Assembly: GCF_026341125.1 (NCBI RefSeq)
Contig: NZ_JAPEOR010000002.1
Location: 3,341,001 to 3,405,000, forward strand
Origin: Streptomyces sp. NBC_01142
Lineage (GTDB): Bacteria > Actinomycetota > Actinomycetes > Streptomycetales > Streptomycetaceae
Reading direction: 5' to 3'
DNA length: 64,000 nucleotides
Positions 1-9,060 of this stretch are shown here, in pieces. The position numbers and the translations under genes are program-made. The notes below the pieces were generated by a model. It saw only the letters and a list, made by a program, of their open reading frames with translations, had not been told where the DNA came from and did not search any database. Position 1 is the first letter of the stretch; every line of letters begins with the position of its first letter.

Positions 1-1126
1 CACTGTGTGCGAACGGGCCGCCGAGTTCACGGGCATCGGCGCCGGCATCGTGCTGGCCCCGAACGCCCTTCGCGCCCTGGACTCGATCGGCCTCGGACCT
101 GTGCTGCGGGCGGGTGACGCCCTGCCCGGCGCAGGGCTGCGCACGCCCGACGGCAGATGGCTGAGCCGGTCCGACGGCGGCGCGCTGTCCGCTCGTTACG
201 GGCTCCCCGCGCGCGCTGTGCACCGCGGCTTCCTGATCGCGGCCCTCGCGGATGCCCTGCCGGCGGACGTCGTGCACCTCGGCGTTTCGGTGACCGGCGT
301 GGACGACGCCGGTGACAGCGCGATCGTGCGTACGTCGGCGGGCGACCTGCGTGCCGACGTCGTACTGGCGGCGGACGGCATCCGCAGTTCGCTCCGCAGG
401 CAGCTCTTCCCCCAGCACCCCGGGCTGCGGCGCGCCGGTGAGGCCGGATGGCGAGCGGTTGTGCCCGGTGAGGGTCTGCCGCCCCAGGTGGCCGCCGAGA
501 CCTGGGGGCGAGGCGAGCGGTTCGGCGTCGTTCCACTCGCCGACGGCCGCATCTACCTCTATGCCACCGCCACCGCCGAACCCGGCGGGCGGCCGATCGA
601 CCACCACGCGGAACTGGTCCGGCGCTTCTCCGCGTGGCACGACCCGATACCCGCGCTGCTGGACCGGTTGGAGCGGCTCGACCCGGCCGACGTACTCCAC
701 CACGACTTCTGCGAACTGGCCGCGCCCCTGCCCGGGTTCCACGCCGGCCGGGTGGTCCTGCTCGGCGACGCCGCCCACGCCATGACGCCCAACATGGGCC
801 AAGGCGGCTGCCAGGCCATCGAGGACGCGGTCGTCGCAGCGCACCTTCTCGCATCCGAAAACGTACCGGCCGCGCTCGCCGCCTGTACGAGAGCCAGATA
901 CCGGCGGACCAACCGGATCAGCCGTCTCTCCCGGCGCATCGGCGAACTCGTCCAGCTCTCCCACCCGCTCGCCACGTCCATCCGGAACCTGGCCGTACGG
1001 GCCACGCCGCAGGCACTGTCGCTGAGAGCCCTGGACACGGTCCTTGGCTGGACCCCGCCTCCCGGTCCGGACCGGGAGGCGCCGGCGCTGTCTTCCGCCC
1101 CCGCCCCCGTCAACGTCAACGTCTAA
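1..1126 (+). CDS. FAD-dependent aromatic-ring-type monooxygenase (5' end outside window)
   Basis: Flavoprotein monooxygenase of the FAD_binding_3 (salicylate hydroxylase-like) family, which uses NAD(P)H and O2 to hydroxylate small, usually aromatic substrates. The frame is open to the left edge, and the N-terminal GxGxxG FAD motif must lie upstream, so the GTG at position 5 is an internal valine rather than the start. Visible family marks are the DG motif region VLAADGIRSSLR and the GD motif GDAAHAMTPNMGQG, which binds FAD ribityl and pyrophosphate. The stop lies 9 bases before the next gene, a small membrane protein, so the two are probably co-transcribed. The substrate cannot be told from sequence. 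Confidence 0.88.
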   Translation, partial: TVCERAAEFTGIGAGIVLAPNALRALDSIGLGPVLRAGDALPGAGLRTPDGRWLSRSDGGALSARYGLPARAVHRGFLIAALADALPADVVHLGVSVTGVDDAGDSAIVRTSAGDLRADVVLAADGIRSSLRRQLFPQHPGLRRAGEAGWRAVVPGEGLPPQVAAETWGRGERFGVVPLADGRIYLYATATAEPGGRPIDHHAELVRRFSAWHDPIPALLDRLERLDPADVLHHDFCELAAPLPGFHAGRVVLLGDAAHAMTPNMGQGGCQAIEDAVVAAHLLASENVPAALAACTRARYRRTNRISRLSRRIGELVQLSHPLATSIRNLAVRATPQALSLRALDTVLGWTPPPGPDREAPALSSAPAPVNVNV

Positions 1127-1135
1127 GGAGCAAGG

Positions 1136-1594
1136 GTGAACAGCACGGACACATCCCGCCCCGTCCGCCGGGCCGACTCGGTCCGCCCCTTCGCCGTCGG
1201 CGCCTACGGCTTCGTCGCCCTGGGCATCGGCCACCTCGCCTTCGCCACCGCAGCGGCGCTGGCCACCCAGACCCCGCAGCAGCGCGATGCCGACACCGCG
1301 ATGCGGGAGTCCACCGTCACCCTGCTGGGTCTGGAACGCACCCTCCTCGACGCCTTCAACGGCTTCAGCATCGTCATGGCCCTCTTCGCCGGCGCCTGCG
1401 GCCTGCTCGCCCTCGCCGCCATCCGCCACGCCCCGACACTCGTCCAGCGCCGCACCGCCTTCGGATGGATCGCCCTCGCGGTCTCCTTGGTCGCCCTGGC
1501 GATATCCATCCGGCTGTTGCCCCCGCCGCCGATCGCCGTCCTCACCCTCACCAGTTGCGCCTTCGCGCTGTCGCTGCGCAGGGCGACTCCCTGA
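1136..1594 (+). CDS. small four-helix membrane protein
   Basis: A 152-residue protein starting at GTG, with an AAGGAG ribosome binding site just upstream and only 9 bases after the monooxygenase stop. Hydrophobic stretches at about residues 22-42, 76-95, 106-125 and 128-147 suggest four membrane helices with a short basic N-terminus. It resembles small uncharacterised membrane proteins that often accompany actinobacterial oxidoreductases, but no named domain is recognised. The tight spacing suggests translation from the monooxygenase transcript. Confidence 0.75.
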   Translation: MNSTDTSRPVRRADSVRPFAVGAYGFVALGIGHLAFATAAALATQTPQQRDADTAMRESTVTLLGLERTLLDAFNGFSIVMALFAGACGLLALAAIRHAPTLVQRRTAFGWIALAVSLVALAISIRLLPPPPIAVLTLTSCAFALSLRRATP

Positions 1595-1789
1595 CCAACC
1601 AGAGGCGAGGACCGATTACGGCAGTGGCGCGGGACGCACTGGGCACGTGCTCCTTCACCGCGGACTGTGAACGCGGTCGCGGAATGGATCCCGGCGAGGC
1701 TGGTTCGGTAGTTCTGAGCCGCCACTGACAGCCGACTTGAGGCGTTGCGGCGAAAAGCCGCTGCCGCCGCGTCCGCCCGGAGGCGTCGG

Positions 1790-2194
1790 CTACGGCGTAA
1801 CGGCCGGGACCGCGGTACGCGTCAGGCGGCCGTACCAGAGAAGCAGCAGCGGCGGCAGAAGCAGCTCGACGCCGATGAACGCAGTGTGCATCACGTGTGG
1901 CGCGCCGACCGCGAGATACGAGACACCGCGCGCCACACCGCCGACGAACACGGCGCCGAAGATCCCGCGCAGGGCCAGGCCGTGGCTCTCCGGGCGCCGC
2001 ACGGCCGCGAGCAGGACGATTCCGAGGGTGAACCAGACTCCGGCGAAGAAGCGGTAGTTGCTGTCGACGGTCGTGCTCGCGTCCGGGCTTCCGGGCAGTG
2101 CGGCCACTCCGACGATGATGTCCGGTGTGCCGGTGCCCATCAAGATCACCCCGAGCAGTGTCAGAACACCCTGAAACATACGACGTGATGGCAT
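1790..2194 (-). CDS. DUF4345-like membrane protein
   Basis: A 134-residue membrane protein with about four hydrophobic helices, resembling the DUF4345 family (uncharacterised). Family-like parts are the N-terminal helix followed by a short loop carrying NYRFFAGVWFTLG, and a third helix with GGVARGVSYL. The ATG at 2194 was chosen because GGGAG lies 5 bases before it; the frame stays open further upstream but would run through the regulatory region. It is transcribed divergently from the LysR regulator at 2300, which makes it a likely target of that regulator. Confidence 0.72.
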   Translation of the reverse strand: MPSRRMFQGVLTLLGVILMGTGTPDIIVGVAALPGSPDASTTVDSNYRFFAGVWFTLGIVLLAAVRRPESHGLALRGIFGAVFVGGVARGVSYLAVGAPHVMHTAFIGVELLLPPLLLLWYGRLTRTAVPAVTP

Positions 2195-2285
2195 GTCCAC
2201 TCCCTCACCAAAGGTTCCGCATCCATCCTGGACCGCGATGATGGCGGCACGGAAGGCACAACTGATGCGTGGGCGGCCGGGATTG

Positions 2286-2301
2286 ATACCGTGCCGGGTA
2301 T
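2286..2301. promoter_or_regulatory. candidate LysR operator
   Basis: The inverted repeat ATACC-N6-GGTAT overlaps the start region of the LysR gene in the short gap between it and the divergent DUF4345 gene. LysR proteins commonly bind imperfect palindromes of this spacing (T-N11-A type) in divergent promoters. The match is short, so it could be chance. Confidence 0.3.
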
Positions 2302-3256
2302 GGACCAGGCGGGCTTGTCCGATCCGAGCGTGCATCAGCTGAGGCTGTTCCTGGTGCTGGCCGAGGAGTTGCACTTCGGTCGCGCGGCCAGGCGTGTCTA
2401 CATCAGCCAGCCGGCGTTCAGCCGGCAGATCAGACGGCTGGAGGAGCATCTCGGAGCCGTTCTCGTGGAGCGTTCCACCAGGCGCGTGCAGCTCACCGCC
2501 GCCGGGGAGGCCCTGCTGCCGCCGATGCGTTCCCTGGTGGAGGCCGCCGACGAGCTGCAGCGCGGGGTGCTCACCCAGGTCCGGGCTGTCACGGGGCAAG
2601 TGGTGCTCGGGTGCTACATCACCGCTCTTCCCGTCATCACGGAACTGGTCGCCCTGGTCCGCCGTCGCCATCCACGCCTGGACGTCGAACTGCGGGAGGT
2701 CGACTTCGTCGAGCAGGCCGGTGCGCTGCTGGACGGCCGCGTCGACGCCGTGCTCTGCTACGAGCCCGTACCGCCCGGTGTTCAGACCCTGCGGCTGGGC
2801 ATCGAGCCCCGGGCCGTCTGCATCCGGGACGACCACCCGCTGGCCGCCCGCACCTCGGTGACACTGGCGGAGCTCGCGGACCTGCCCGTCGTCGGGCTCG
2901 CACCCGGCGTGCACCGGGAGTGGCGCGACTTCTGGGCGGCCGACCCTCGCCCTGACGGGGCGCCCGTCACGTACACCTCCCATGGGGCAACGACGTTCGA
3001 GTCGAGTATCTCGGCGGTCAGCCAGGGCCACGGCATCCGCCTCGTCTCGTCCGCCTGCCGCGAGCTGTTTCCGCGCCCGGGCATCCGTTACGTCGACGTG
3101 GCCGACGCGCCGACGTGTACGGCGGTGCTGGCCTGGGCGGCCGCGCGCCGCGACACCCCGGGCGTTGCCGCGCTGCGCCGCGCGGCCGACGGCATGGCCG
3201 AAGGCGCGGCCGGCGATCCCGACCCGCGCTGGTGCACACGGAGGCCGGGGGAGTGA
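2300..3256 (+). CDS. LysR-family transcriptional regulator
   Basis: An LTTR of about 318 residues. The N-terminal winged helix-turn-helix covers residues 10-70 (AEELHFGRAARRVYISQPAF, then the RRLEEHLGAVLVERS wing), and a periplasmic-binding-protein-like co-inducer domain follows from about residue 95. Length and order are normal for the family. GTG 2291 or ATG 2300 could be the start; ATG 2300 is preferred because it leaves the usual short N-terminus. It is divergent from the DUF4345-like gene and follows the monooxygenase block. The ligand is unknown. Confidence 0.88.
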   Translation: MDQAGLSDPSVHQLRLFLVLAEELHFGRAARRVYISQPAFSRQIRRLEEHLGAVLVERSTRRVQLTAAGEALLPPMRSLVEAADELQRGVLTQVRAVTGQVVLGCYITALPVITELVALVRRRHPRLDVELREVDFVEQAGALLDGRVDAVLCYEPVPPGVQTLRLGIEPRAVCIRDDHPLAARTSVTLAELADLPVVGLAPGVHREWRDFWAADPRPDGAPVTYTSHGATTFESSISAVSQGHGIRLVSSACRELFPRPGIRYVDVADAPTCTAVLAWAAARRDTPGVAALRRAADGMAEGAAGDPDPRWCTRRPGE

Positions 3257-3718
3257 GCGACATACCCGCGGGCTGCCTGCTCGGCCTCGCCGCGGGTCAG
3301 CACGGGCTCCTGGCCGATGTCACCCGCCACCAGCGGGTGCCGCGGCGGCTGCAGTGGGTCGGCTTCCCCATCGGGCCGGCCGGTGGTGTGGTGTACGCAC
3401 ACTTGGCCTGGAGCATCCGGGCACTGCCCACCAGCTGTTCGCGCTGGCACGGATGTGGTGACCGCGCCTTTGCCGACCGCCGCGTACGCGGCCACCGTGC
3501 TACGGCCGATATCCACCGGTCGCGGCCGGCCCTCGCCACAGTCCTGGCTCCGGCGGGCCGGATGACCTGACCGACTACCCCACCCGGTCACTGGTTTTGC
3601 GCCCTGCTCTTCACCGGCTTCGGGGCCGGGCGCGCCGACCGCGGCGGCCGGTACCGGGGGTTGCTGTACTTCGCTGCTGCACCGCATGTGCGACGCCCCG
3701 GGACGGCATCCTGTTCTC
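3257..3718. other. intergenic region without convincing gene
   Basis: About 460 bases between the LysR stop and the OGG-fold gene. Several frames are open, as expected at this base composition, but none has family resemblance, a sensible start or consistent codon bias. No clear hairpin was found. It may hold a decayed gene. Confidence 0.5.
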
Positions 3719-4474
3719 ATGGCATCACAGGGGAACATGGTGGAGCGGTTGCGACCGCTCGTCGAGGCGCATCGTGGCCGTCAGCAGGCTCCTGTTCGCT
3801 TTCGTCCATCGACTTGGCGTCCCTGGCTGGAGACCCACGGAGCGGAGCACGTGCTCGGGATCGGGGCGGTGGACAGGACCTCATCGCCAGGGCACCGCCT
3901 CATCGGCCGCGACGACCTTGTAGCGGCGCGACAAGGGCTGGACGATCAGGCGGACGGTCAGGCGGACGCTCAGCGCGATCTGTTCGTCGCGGTCATGATC
4001 TGGGGCGGGGGCAAAACCAACGGGCGGGCACCGCGCTGCACCAGTGCTGCTCTGGGCGATGCCCGGCTGCCGCACGTGCTGGAGGCGACACGTGCCGCCG
4101 TTCGCGCCGGCGAGTTGAGCCGGGCGTATGCCGAGTTCACCCTGCGCGGGGTGAGGCGCTCTTTCTTCACCAAGTGGTTTGCTGCCGTCGACGACCGGGA
4201 CGCCACATGCGAGTGTGCCTTGATTCTGGATGATCGCGTCTTCTGCTCCCTCAACGCGCTTGGCTGGTCCAGCGAGGAGGCCGCGGGGACGCGCCGTTGG
4301 GCGATCCGATACGCCACCTACGTCAGATCCATGCACGACTGGGCGGGTTCCTTGAAGGTCACGGCGTCCTGGCTCGAGTGGCTGATGTTCGACCTGAACG
4401 GCGATGTGCGCGCTGTAGCCCCAGCTTGGGAATCACCTGGGCCGGCAGCCGAGAAATCCGCTCCGGGCTGCTGA
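3719..4474 (+). CDS. 8-oxoguanine DNA glycosylase OGG-fold protein
   Basis: A 251-residue protein resembling the actinobacterial 'putative 8-oxoguanine DNA glycosylase OGG-like' family, distant helix-hairpin-helix relatives of OGG that often sit in accessory regions. Supporting blocks are the helical stretch after RDLFVAVMIWGGGKTNG, then LRGVRRSFFTKWFAA (the usual family phrase is a G..FxTKFL..A block), ALILDDRVFCSLNALGW, and ATYVRSMHDWAGSLKVTASW near the C-terminus. ATG 3719 is preferred over ATG 3686, which lengthens the N-terminus with no family sequence. Activity is unproven in this family. It lies alone just upstream of the biosynthetic cluster. Confidence 0.7.
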   Translation: MASQGNMVERLRPLVEAHRGRQQAPVRFRPSTWRPWLETHGAEHVLGIGAVDRTSSPGHRLIGRDDLVAARQGLDDQADGQADAQRDLFVAVMIWGGGKTNGRAPRCTSAALGDARLPHVLEATRAAVRAGELSRAYAEFTLRGVRRSFFTKWFAAVDDRDATCECALILDDRVFCSLNALGWSSEEAAGTRRWAIRYATYVRSMHDWAGSLKVTASWLEWLMFDLNGDVRAVAPAWESPGPAAEKSAPGC

Positions 4475-5530
4475 AACGAACAGCCGGCGAGCGCGGCGCC
4501 ACCCCGAGCCGCGGTCGGCTGCCTCCGGCACCGCTCATGGGCCGTGACGGCGAGGTCCTGGAGACGGGGACATACCGTTCGCGGTCGATCGGCGCCCGCC
4601 CCTCGGGCCGCGCCGCGGACGCGGAGGACACCCGGCGGAATCGGAACGTGAGCCCGTGGCTACGCGACGGACAACTGCTATTTACGGGAGTGTTTCCCCT
4701 GCATTCCCCGGAACGGGCATCGGCGGTGTGACATTCACCACCAGGGGTCCCGCATCGCTCGTTCCCCAGGCCCGGTGATTCAGGAGTAAGGGCCTACCGG
4801 CGGCCTCGGGCATTGCAGATGCTCCGAAAGGGTTATAGATTGGATCACCGCTGTACGTGGGCGCGCCGGACTGTGCGAGCCGTGCACCCGCGAGGTTCCA
4901 CAAGGTATTTATGGCACTGCGTATGAAGGTGTCGTGGCCTGACCAGCCATGATGCCTGTTACGGGAATTCGACCAATTCTCGGAGAATTCTGCCACCGCC
5001 GCACGGAAACAGGAGCGTTCCGGGCCGTGGTCCGTGGAGTGATCTGGAATGCGCTCTCCCTTTCATATGCCTGTGCAATGGGGGAAGTCATGTCAACTTG
5101 GCAAGAATGTCGAATCCGAGCAGCACGGCCGCGCATGCGGGTTTCTCTCGCCGCGACGCTGAGACCCGCAGAATCCTGCCGGGTGAAACACCTTGGCAAG
5201 ACGTGCCACAGATGAAGCGCCGCTGATTCGCGGAAGTGGTCCCGATCCGGAGGCTGATCAATGCCCTGCGGCCTCCGCGCACTTCTGCCACAGCCGTGGC
5301 CGCTGCCGACCCCACGGGAAGCCGGGCCGCCCCGGCTGCCCTCCGCATCCGATTCCCTCGCGTCACACTCTCTCCCGGTCCCGGCCGTCGGCCGGCCCGG
5401 TGGAACGGTGGCGATGTTCCGTCGGCGCATATCGCCCTGCGGGCGGTGTGCGCCCGCGGCGGCCGTGCATCCGTCGCTTACCAACCTGTTGTCGCTGAAC
5501 TTAAGCAGCGTATGAGGGGAACTCCGCACT
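4475..5530. other. long intergenic region upstream of cluster regulator
   Basis: About 1.05 kb with no convincing gene. The part around 4.66-5.2 kb is visibly richer in A/T than the flanks and its open frames lack third-position G/C bias, including a 104-codon minus frame at 4682-4996. This is plausibly the regulatory region of the LuxR-type regulator at 5531 plus old inserted DNA. No clean promoter or hairpin could be fixed by eye. Confidence 0.5.
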
Positions 5531-6427
5531 ATGCTGTTACGACTGCCGTTGACCACCGGCCTCATCCTCGCAGCACTCCTGATCTCCTATGATCCGACGC
5601 CCACCGTATTCTCGCTGCGCCGGGGCATCCCGAGAGAAGCGGCGATCGCCCCGAAAAACACCGATGAACGCGCAGTGACCACTTCGGTACGTACCGGGCT
5701 GCGCAGCCCGGTACGCGCCCTGCAAGGCCGCTCGAAAACATCACCGGATACTTCGCGGACGCCGCGTGGCCCACTGCTGGGCAGCGATATGTCCCGGCTC
5801 CCTCAAAGCATGGGCGAACTGATCGAGAAGTATGCCCGGATGGCCGACCAGGAACTGCTGATGATGATTCCGGACCGCCCCGGAACCATTCGTCCCGACG
5901 ATCCGCGGTGCGGATTACGCCTCCCCCAGAAGCAGCCCGGTTTCCATGCGCGGCTGCTGTACGACAGAGGCATTCTGAGCCGGACGCCGAGCAGGAGACC
6001 AGGTGCGCAGGACAACACGGTGGAGCGATGCGAGGAAGCGGAGGTGAGGGTGTCGGCCCGGGTTCCCGGATGGCTTGTCATTCTGGACCGGCGCATCGCC
6101 CTGGTGCCCGCCGACCAGCAGAACCCGCGCGGCGGGACGATGCTGATCCGCAACCCCGTGGTGGTCAGCAACATGCGTTCCGTCTTCGGCTCCATGTGGC
6201 AGTCCGCCGTCCCGCTGAGTGCGACGGCCACCACCGTGCTCCAGAGCAGGCACCGGGAAATACTGCGCCTGATGAGCGGCGGTCTGACCGACAGCGCGGG
6301 AGCACGAACGCTCAACATCTCGCTGCGCACCTACCGGCGGCATGTCGCGGACATCATGAGCAAGCTCGGCGTCGAGAGCCGGTTCCAGGCGGGCGCCGCG
6401 GCCCACCGCCTCGGGTGGCTGGGCTGA
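5531..6427 (+). CDS. LuxR-type cluster-situated regulator with TTA codons
   Basis: Transcriptional regulator ending in a LuxR/GerE helix-turn-helix at about residues 235-290: HREILRLMSGGLTDSAGART followed by LNISLRTYRRHVADIMSKLG. The middle (about 95-230) matches the effector-like region of Streptomyces LuxR proteins that usually carry an N-terminal TrmB-like winged helix; that winged helix is not visible here. GAGGGG lies 10 bases before ATG 5531. An alternative start is ATG 5789, which would remove an 86-residue N-terminus that looks unrelated. TTA leucine codons occur at 5537 (codon 3) and 5915 (codon 129), and the second is kept whichever start is used, so bldA tRNA control is likely. It faces the leftward biosynthetic operon and is its best candidate activator. 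Confidence 0.8.
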   Translation: MLLRLPLTTGLILAALLISYDPTPTVFSLRRGIPREAAIAPKNTDERAVTTSVRTGLRSPVRALQGRSKTSPDTSRTPRGPLLGSDMSRLPQSMGELIEKYARMADQELLMMIPDRPGTIRPDDPRCGLRLPQKQPGFHARLLYDRGILSRTPSRRPGAQDNTVERCEEAEVRVSARVPGWLVILDRRIALVPADQQNPRGGTMLIRNPVVVSNMRSVFGSMWQSAVPLSATATTVLQSRHREILRLMSGGLTDSAGARTLNISLRTYRRHVADIMSKLGVESRFQAGAAAHRLGWLG

Positions 6428-6465
6428 GCAGTACGGGCCACCGCGGAGCGGCCGCATCCGGGAAC

Positions 6466-6502
6466 CGCGTGCGGGCCTGCCGAGTTGGCCGGCCCGCACG
6501 CG
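6466..6502. terminator. bidirectional hairpin between luxR-type gene and methyltransferase
   Basis: A perfect 12-bp inverted repeat (CGCGTGCGGGCC and its complement) around a 13-base loop, placed between the convergent ends of the regulator gene and the leftward operon. Confidence 0.7.
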
Positions 6503-6570
6503 CTCCCGTGCCCTGTCGTTGACGTGTCGGGGACGCCTTCCGCGGCGCGGGGAGGGGCGGGAGCCGCGCG

Positions 6571-7674
6571 TCACTGCTCGGGGAAGAGCCACCGGTAGGC
6601 GTCGTCGGTACGGAACGCGGGGGCGTGATGGGGCGACCGCCACTCGAACGGGATGTCGTCCCTTCCCTCCCGCCGTACCGTGCCGGTGATGTGGTAGTCG
6701 GGGTGCCGGAGGTCGTCGCTGAGCTGCCGGCGGAAGACCGCCTCGAGCACGTCGCCCCGGCGTACCGCGACGCCGCCGAGGAACAGCGGGGCATAGAGCG
6801 GCAGCCAGCTGGTGTCCATGCGGATCGCGTCCAGAGCCACCCCGTCCTTCCTTGCCAGGAGCAGCGGCCACAGGACGAGCCCCGTCAGCCGGTCGTCCCG
6901 GGTGACCGTGAGGCTGATGCGGTCCTCTCCCTCGGTGGACAGGTCGCCGTTGAAGGCGAGTTCCTCCACTTCGGACGTCTCGGTCACCAGGGTCTCCTGG
7001 ACCGGCCCGTCCAGGCTCAGCCGGACGTCGAAGGGGTGCCCGACCGCGGCGAAGATGCGCTCGACTGTCTCCACGCCGTCCGGGTCCAGCACGATGCCGT
7101 CCGGGAAGTGCGCGGCGAGCGAGGCCCCTGCGATGCCGGTGGTGCAGCGGTGCGGAATGGATATCCCGGTGTTCTCCATGAAGCGCTGCCGGGCGTCCCG
7201 GATGGACGAGGCGGCGCCCTCGGACCCGCCGATCGTGCCGATGATCTCGGACACGCACACATCGATCTTCTCGGGCAGCTGCACATCCGTCGAACTGCAG
7301 GTCAGCACGGTGATGGTGTCACTCAGCCCGGCCTCTTCGACGGTCTTCGCCGCGGCCTGTGCCCACTCCGGCAGCACCTCGACGGCGTACACCTTCTTCG
7401 CGCCCGCGCGGGCCGCCGCGACGGCCCAGTTGGCGTCCCTGCCGGTGCCGATGTCGAGCACGATGCGGCCCGGCACGTACCTCGTGATGGCCTCCATGTA
7501 GGCGGCGTCGCACCACATGTCGTCGTTCATCGCGTCATAGGTGTCGTCGTTGTAGACCGGGTACTCGCCCTCGCTGGGGAAGATCCCTATGCCCTTCTCC
7601 CGGACGGAATAGCCGGTCCGCAGGGCTATGTCGCGCGCGCCGATCTGCACCGTCGTCAGTTCCTCATCAGCCAT
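6571..7674 (-). CDS. PRMT-like arginine N-methyltransferase (SAM-dependent)
   Basis: A 367-residue class I methyltransferase of the protein arginine methyltransferase fold. Motif I is VLDIGTGRD (residues 72-80) and the acidic post-I residue is in VYAVEV. The double-E loop is SEIIGTIGGSEG with E143 and E152, nine residues apart as in PRMT1; these glutamates hold the guanidinium. A C-terminal beta-barrel-like half follows. Bacterial secondary-metabolite members are known to methylate free L-arginine (SznE of streptozotocin synthesis), so a free guanidino compound is the likely substrate. It is the last gene of the leftward operon, 21 bases after the glycosyltransferase. The amidinotransferase-fold enzyme in the same operon supports guanidine chemistry. 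No N-nitroso-forming SznF homologue is present. Confidence 0.82.
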   Translation of the reverse strand: MADEELTTVQIGARDIALRTGYSVREKGIGIFPSEGEYPVYNDDTYDAMNDDMWCDAAYMEAITRYVPGRIVLDIGTGRDANWAVAAARAGAKKVYAVEVLPEWAQAAAKTVEEAGLSDTITVLTCSSTDVQLPEKIDVCVSEIIGTIGGSEGAASSIRDARQRFMENTGISIPHRCTTGIAGASLAAHFPDGIVLDPDGVETVERIFAAVGHPFDVRLSLDGPVQETLVTETSEVEELAFNGDLSTEGEDRISLTVTRDDRLTGLVLWPLLLARKDGVALDAIRMDTSWLPLYAPLFLGGVAVRRGDVLEAVFRRQLSDDLRHPDYHITGTVRREGRDDIPFEWRSPHHAPAFRTDDAYRWLFPEQ

Positions 7675-7695
7675 CAGTGCTGTCTTCTCCTCGTG

Positions 7696-9060
7696 TCAGT
7701 CTTCCTGGCCGGGCGTCCGAATTTCCGGAACCCGGTTTCCGGCGGTCACAGGGCCGGTGCCGGAGAGCACGCCGTTCTCCGCGCGTCCGTGGGGGTGGGG
7801 GACGACGCTGAGCACCGCGGTGTTCTCCAAAGCGCCGCACTGGCGCATCTGTTCCGCCCCGTAGTAGTCGGCGCCGAAGACCGCGGCGTGCATGCTTTCC
7901 CGGCGCACCGCCGCCACCAGGGCGTCCTGTTCGGGGTGCGGCGCCGCGGTGAGGATCCAGCGGCGTTCCCGCGGGTCCCGCAGGCCGATCGCGACGACGT
8001 CCCCGATCGCTGCCGGATCCGGCGCGGCGAGCAGAATCCCGTCGGCCTTCTCCTCGTCGCAGAGCACGACGGCCGGCTCGCTGTTCAGCCGCTCGCGCAA
8101 ATCGGGTGACCCGCCGCGCAGATGCAGCCGCAGTTCTCCGTCCGCTCCGACGGCTCTGCGCAGCGTCTCGTGCAGCAGCAGCCGTTCCTCCGGTACCGGA
8201 TGGCTCGCCGTACCCCCGGGGAACGCGGGCGTCGGATTGCCGGTCCGGGCGTTCACCCAACGCGCCAGCACGTCGTCGTAGGTGGTGGGCCACTGGGGGG
8301 AGAACCAGGTGCGCCAGTGTTCGGCCGCGGCGAGCTGCCTGCTCTCCTCGATCCAGTTCCTGGTCTCCGTCGGGTCGAAGGCGGACAGCTCCCGCAGGTC
8401 GTCGTCGGTGAACACCTGCTCGCTGTCGACGCGGTTGATCTCCTTCGTCCGCGCCTGCCGCACGCTGCGGTATTTGAAATGCCGGATGAAGAGGTCCGGG
8501 GGCGACGTTTCACAGGCACCGGGCACATCGATCCGGTGCTTCCCTCCGTACACCTTGGCGCCGGCGGTGTAGCGGCTGACCACCTTGCTGGGTTCGTCCC
8601 CGAAGCCGATGGAGCACGTCGTGGTTCCGAGGAAGGAGTAGATTCCCCCGTCCGCCTCGAGTGTGTCCTGGAACATCTGCCGTTGCGGCAGCCTGATCAG
8701 GTTGACCTGGGGGTCGATGCGGTCCAGCAGGTGCTTCGCGCCGTGCGGGAAGTACACGTACTCGTCGCAGTCCAGGAAGAACAGCCAGCGCGCGCCGGAG
8801 TGTTCTCCGGCCCAGTGGTAGTGATCGGTGAGATAGCGGTCGTAGCCCACTCGGTGGTCGAACCTCAGGTGGACCGGCAGCCCCTCGTCCGCCAGTGCCA
8901 GGAGAATCTCGACCGTACGGTCGGTGCTTCCGTTGTCCACGATGTAGACCGCGTCGAAGCCCATGTCCAGGTGGAACCGGACGAAGGCTTCGATGACGTC
9001 CTCTTCGTCCCGGCAGACGGAGAGGACGACATCGGGTCCGGGCGTGTCCGCGGCGTTCAT
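7696..9060 (-). CDS. family 2-type glycosyltransferase with extra C-terminal domain
   Basis: A 454-residue protein. Residues 10-230 form a GT-A domain of the Glyco_tranf_2_4 type: VVLSVCRDEEDVIEAFVRFH at the start, VDNGSTDRT, and the metal-binding DxD in FFLDCDEY (D97-D99). Such enzymes transfer sugars from nucleotide donors. Residues from about 300 to 454 form a second region rich in LCDEE- and ALVAAVRRE-type segments that I do not recognise. ATG 9060 overlaps the stop of the upstream carbamoyltransferase gene by four bases (ATGA), so translation is coupled. The acceptor is unknown. Confidence 0.8.
   Translation of the reverse strand: MNAADTPGPDVVLSVCRDEEDVIEAFVRFHLDMGFDAVYIVDNGSTDRTVEILLALADEGLPVHLRFDHRVGYDRYLTDHYHWAGEHSGARWLFFLDCDEYVYFPHGAKHLLDRIDPQVNLIRLPQRQMFQDTLEADGGIYSFLGTTTCSIGFGDEPSKVVSRYTAGAKVYGGKHRIDVPGACETSPPDLFIRHFKYRSVRQARTKEINRVDSEQVFTDDDLRELSAFDPTETRNWIEESRQLAAAEHWRTWFSPQWPTTYDDVLARWVNARTGNPTPAFPGGTASHPVPEERLLLHETLRRAVGADGELRLHLRGGSPDLRERLNSEPAVVLCDEEKADGILLAAPDPAAIGDVVAIGLRDPRERRWILTAAPHPEQDALVAAVRRESMHAAVFGADYYGAEQMRQCGALENTAVLSVVPHPHGRAENGVLSGTGPVTAGNRVPEIRTPGQED

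Noticed and set aside
4682..4996. A 104-codon minus-strand frame upstream of the cluster
   Set aside because: Third codon positions lack the host G/C bias, there is no ribosome binding site and no family resemblance; considered as a RiPP precursor but no core-like or leader-like pattern is seen.
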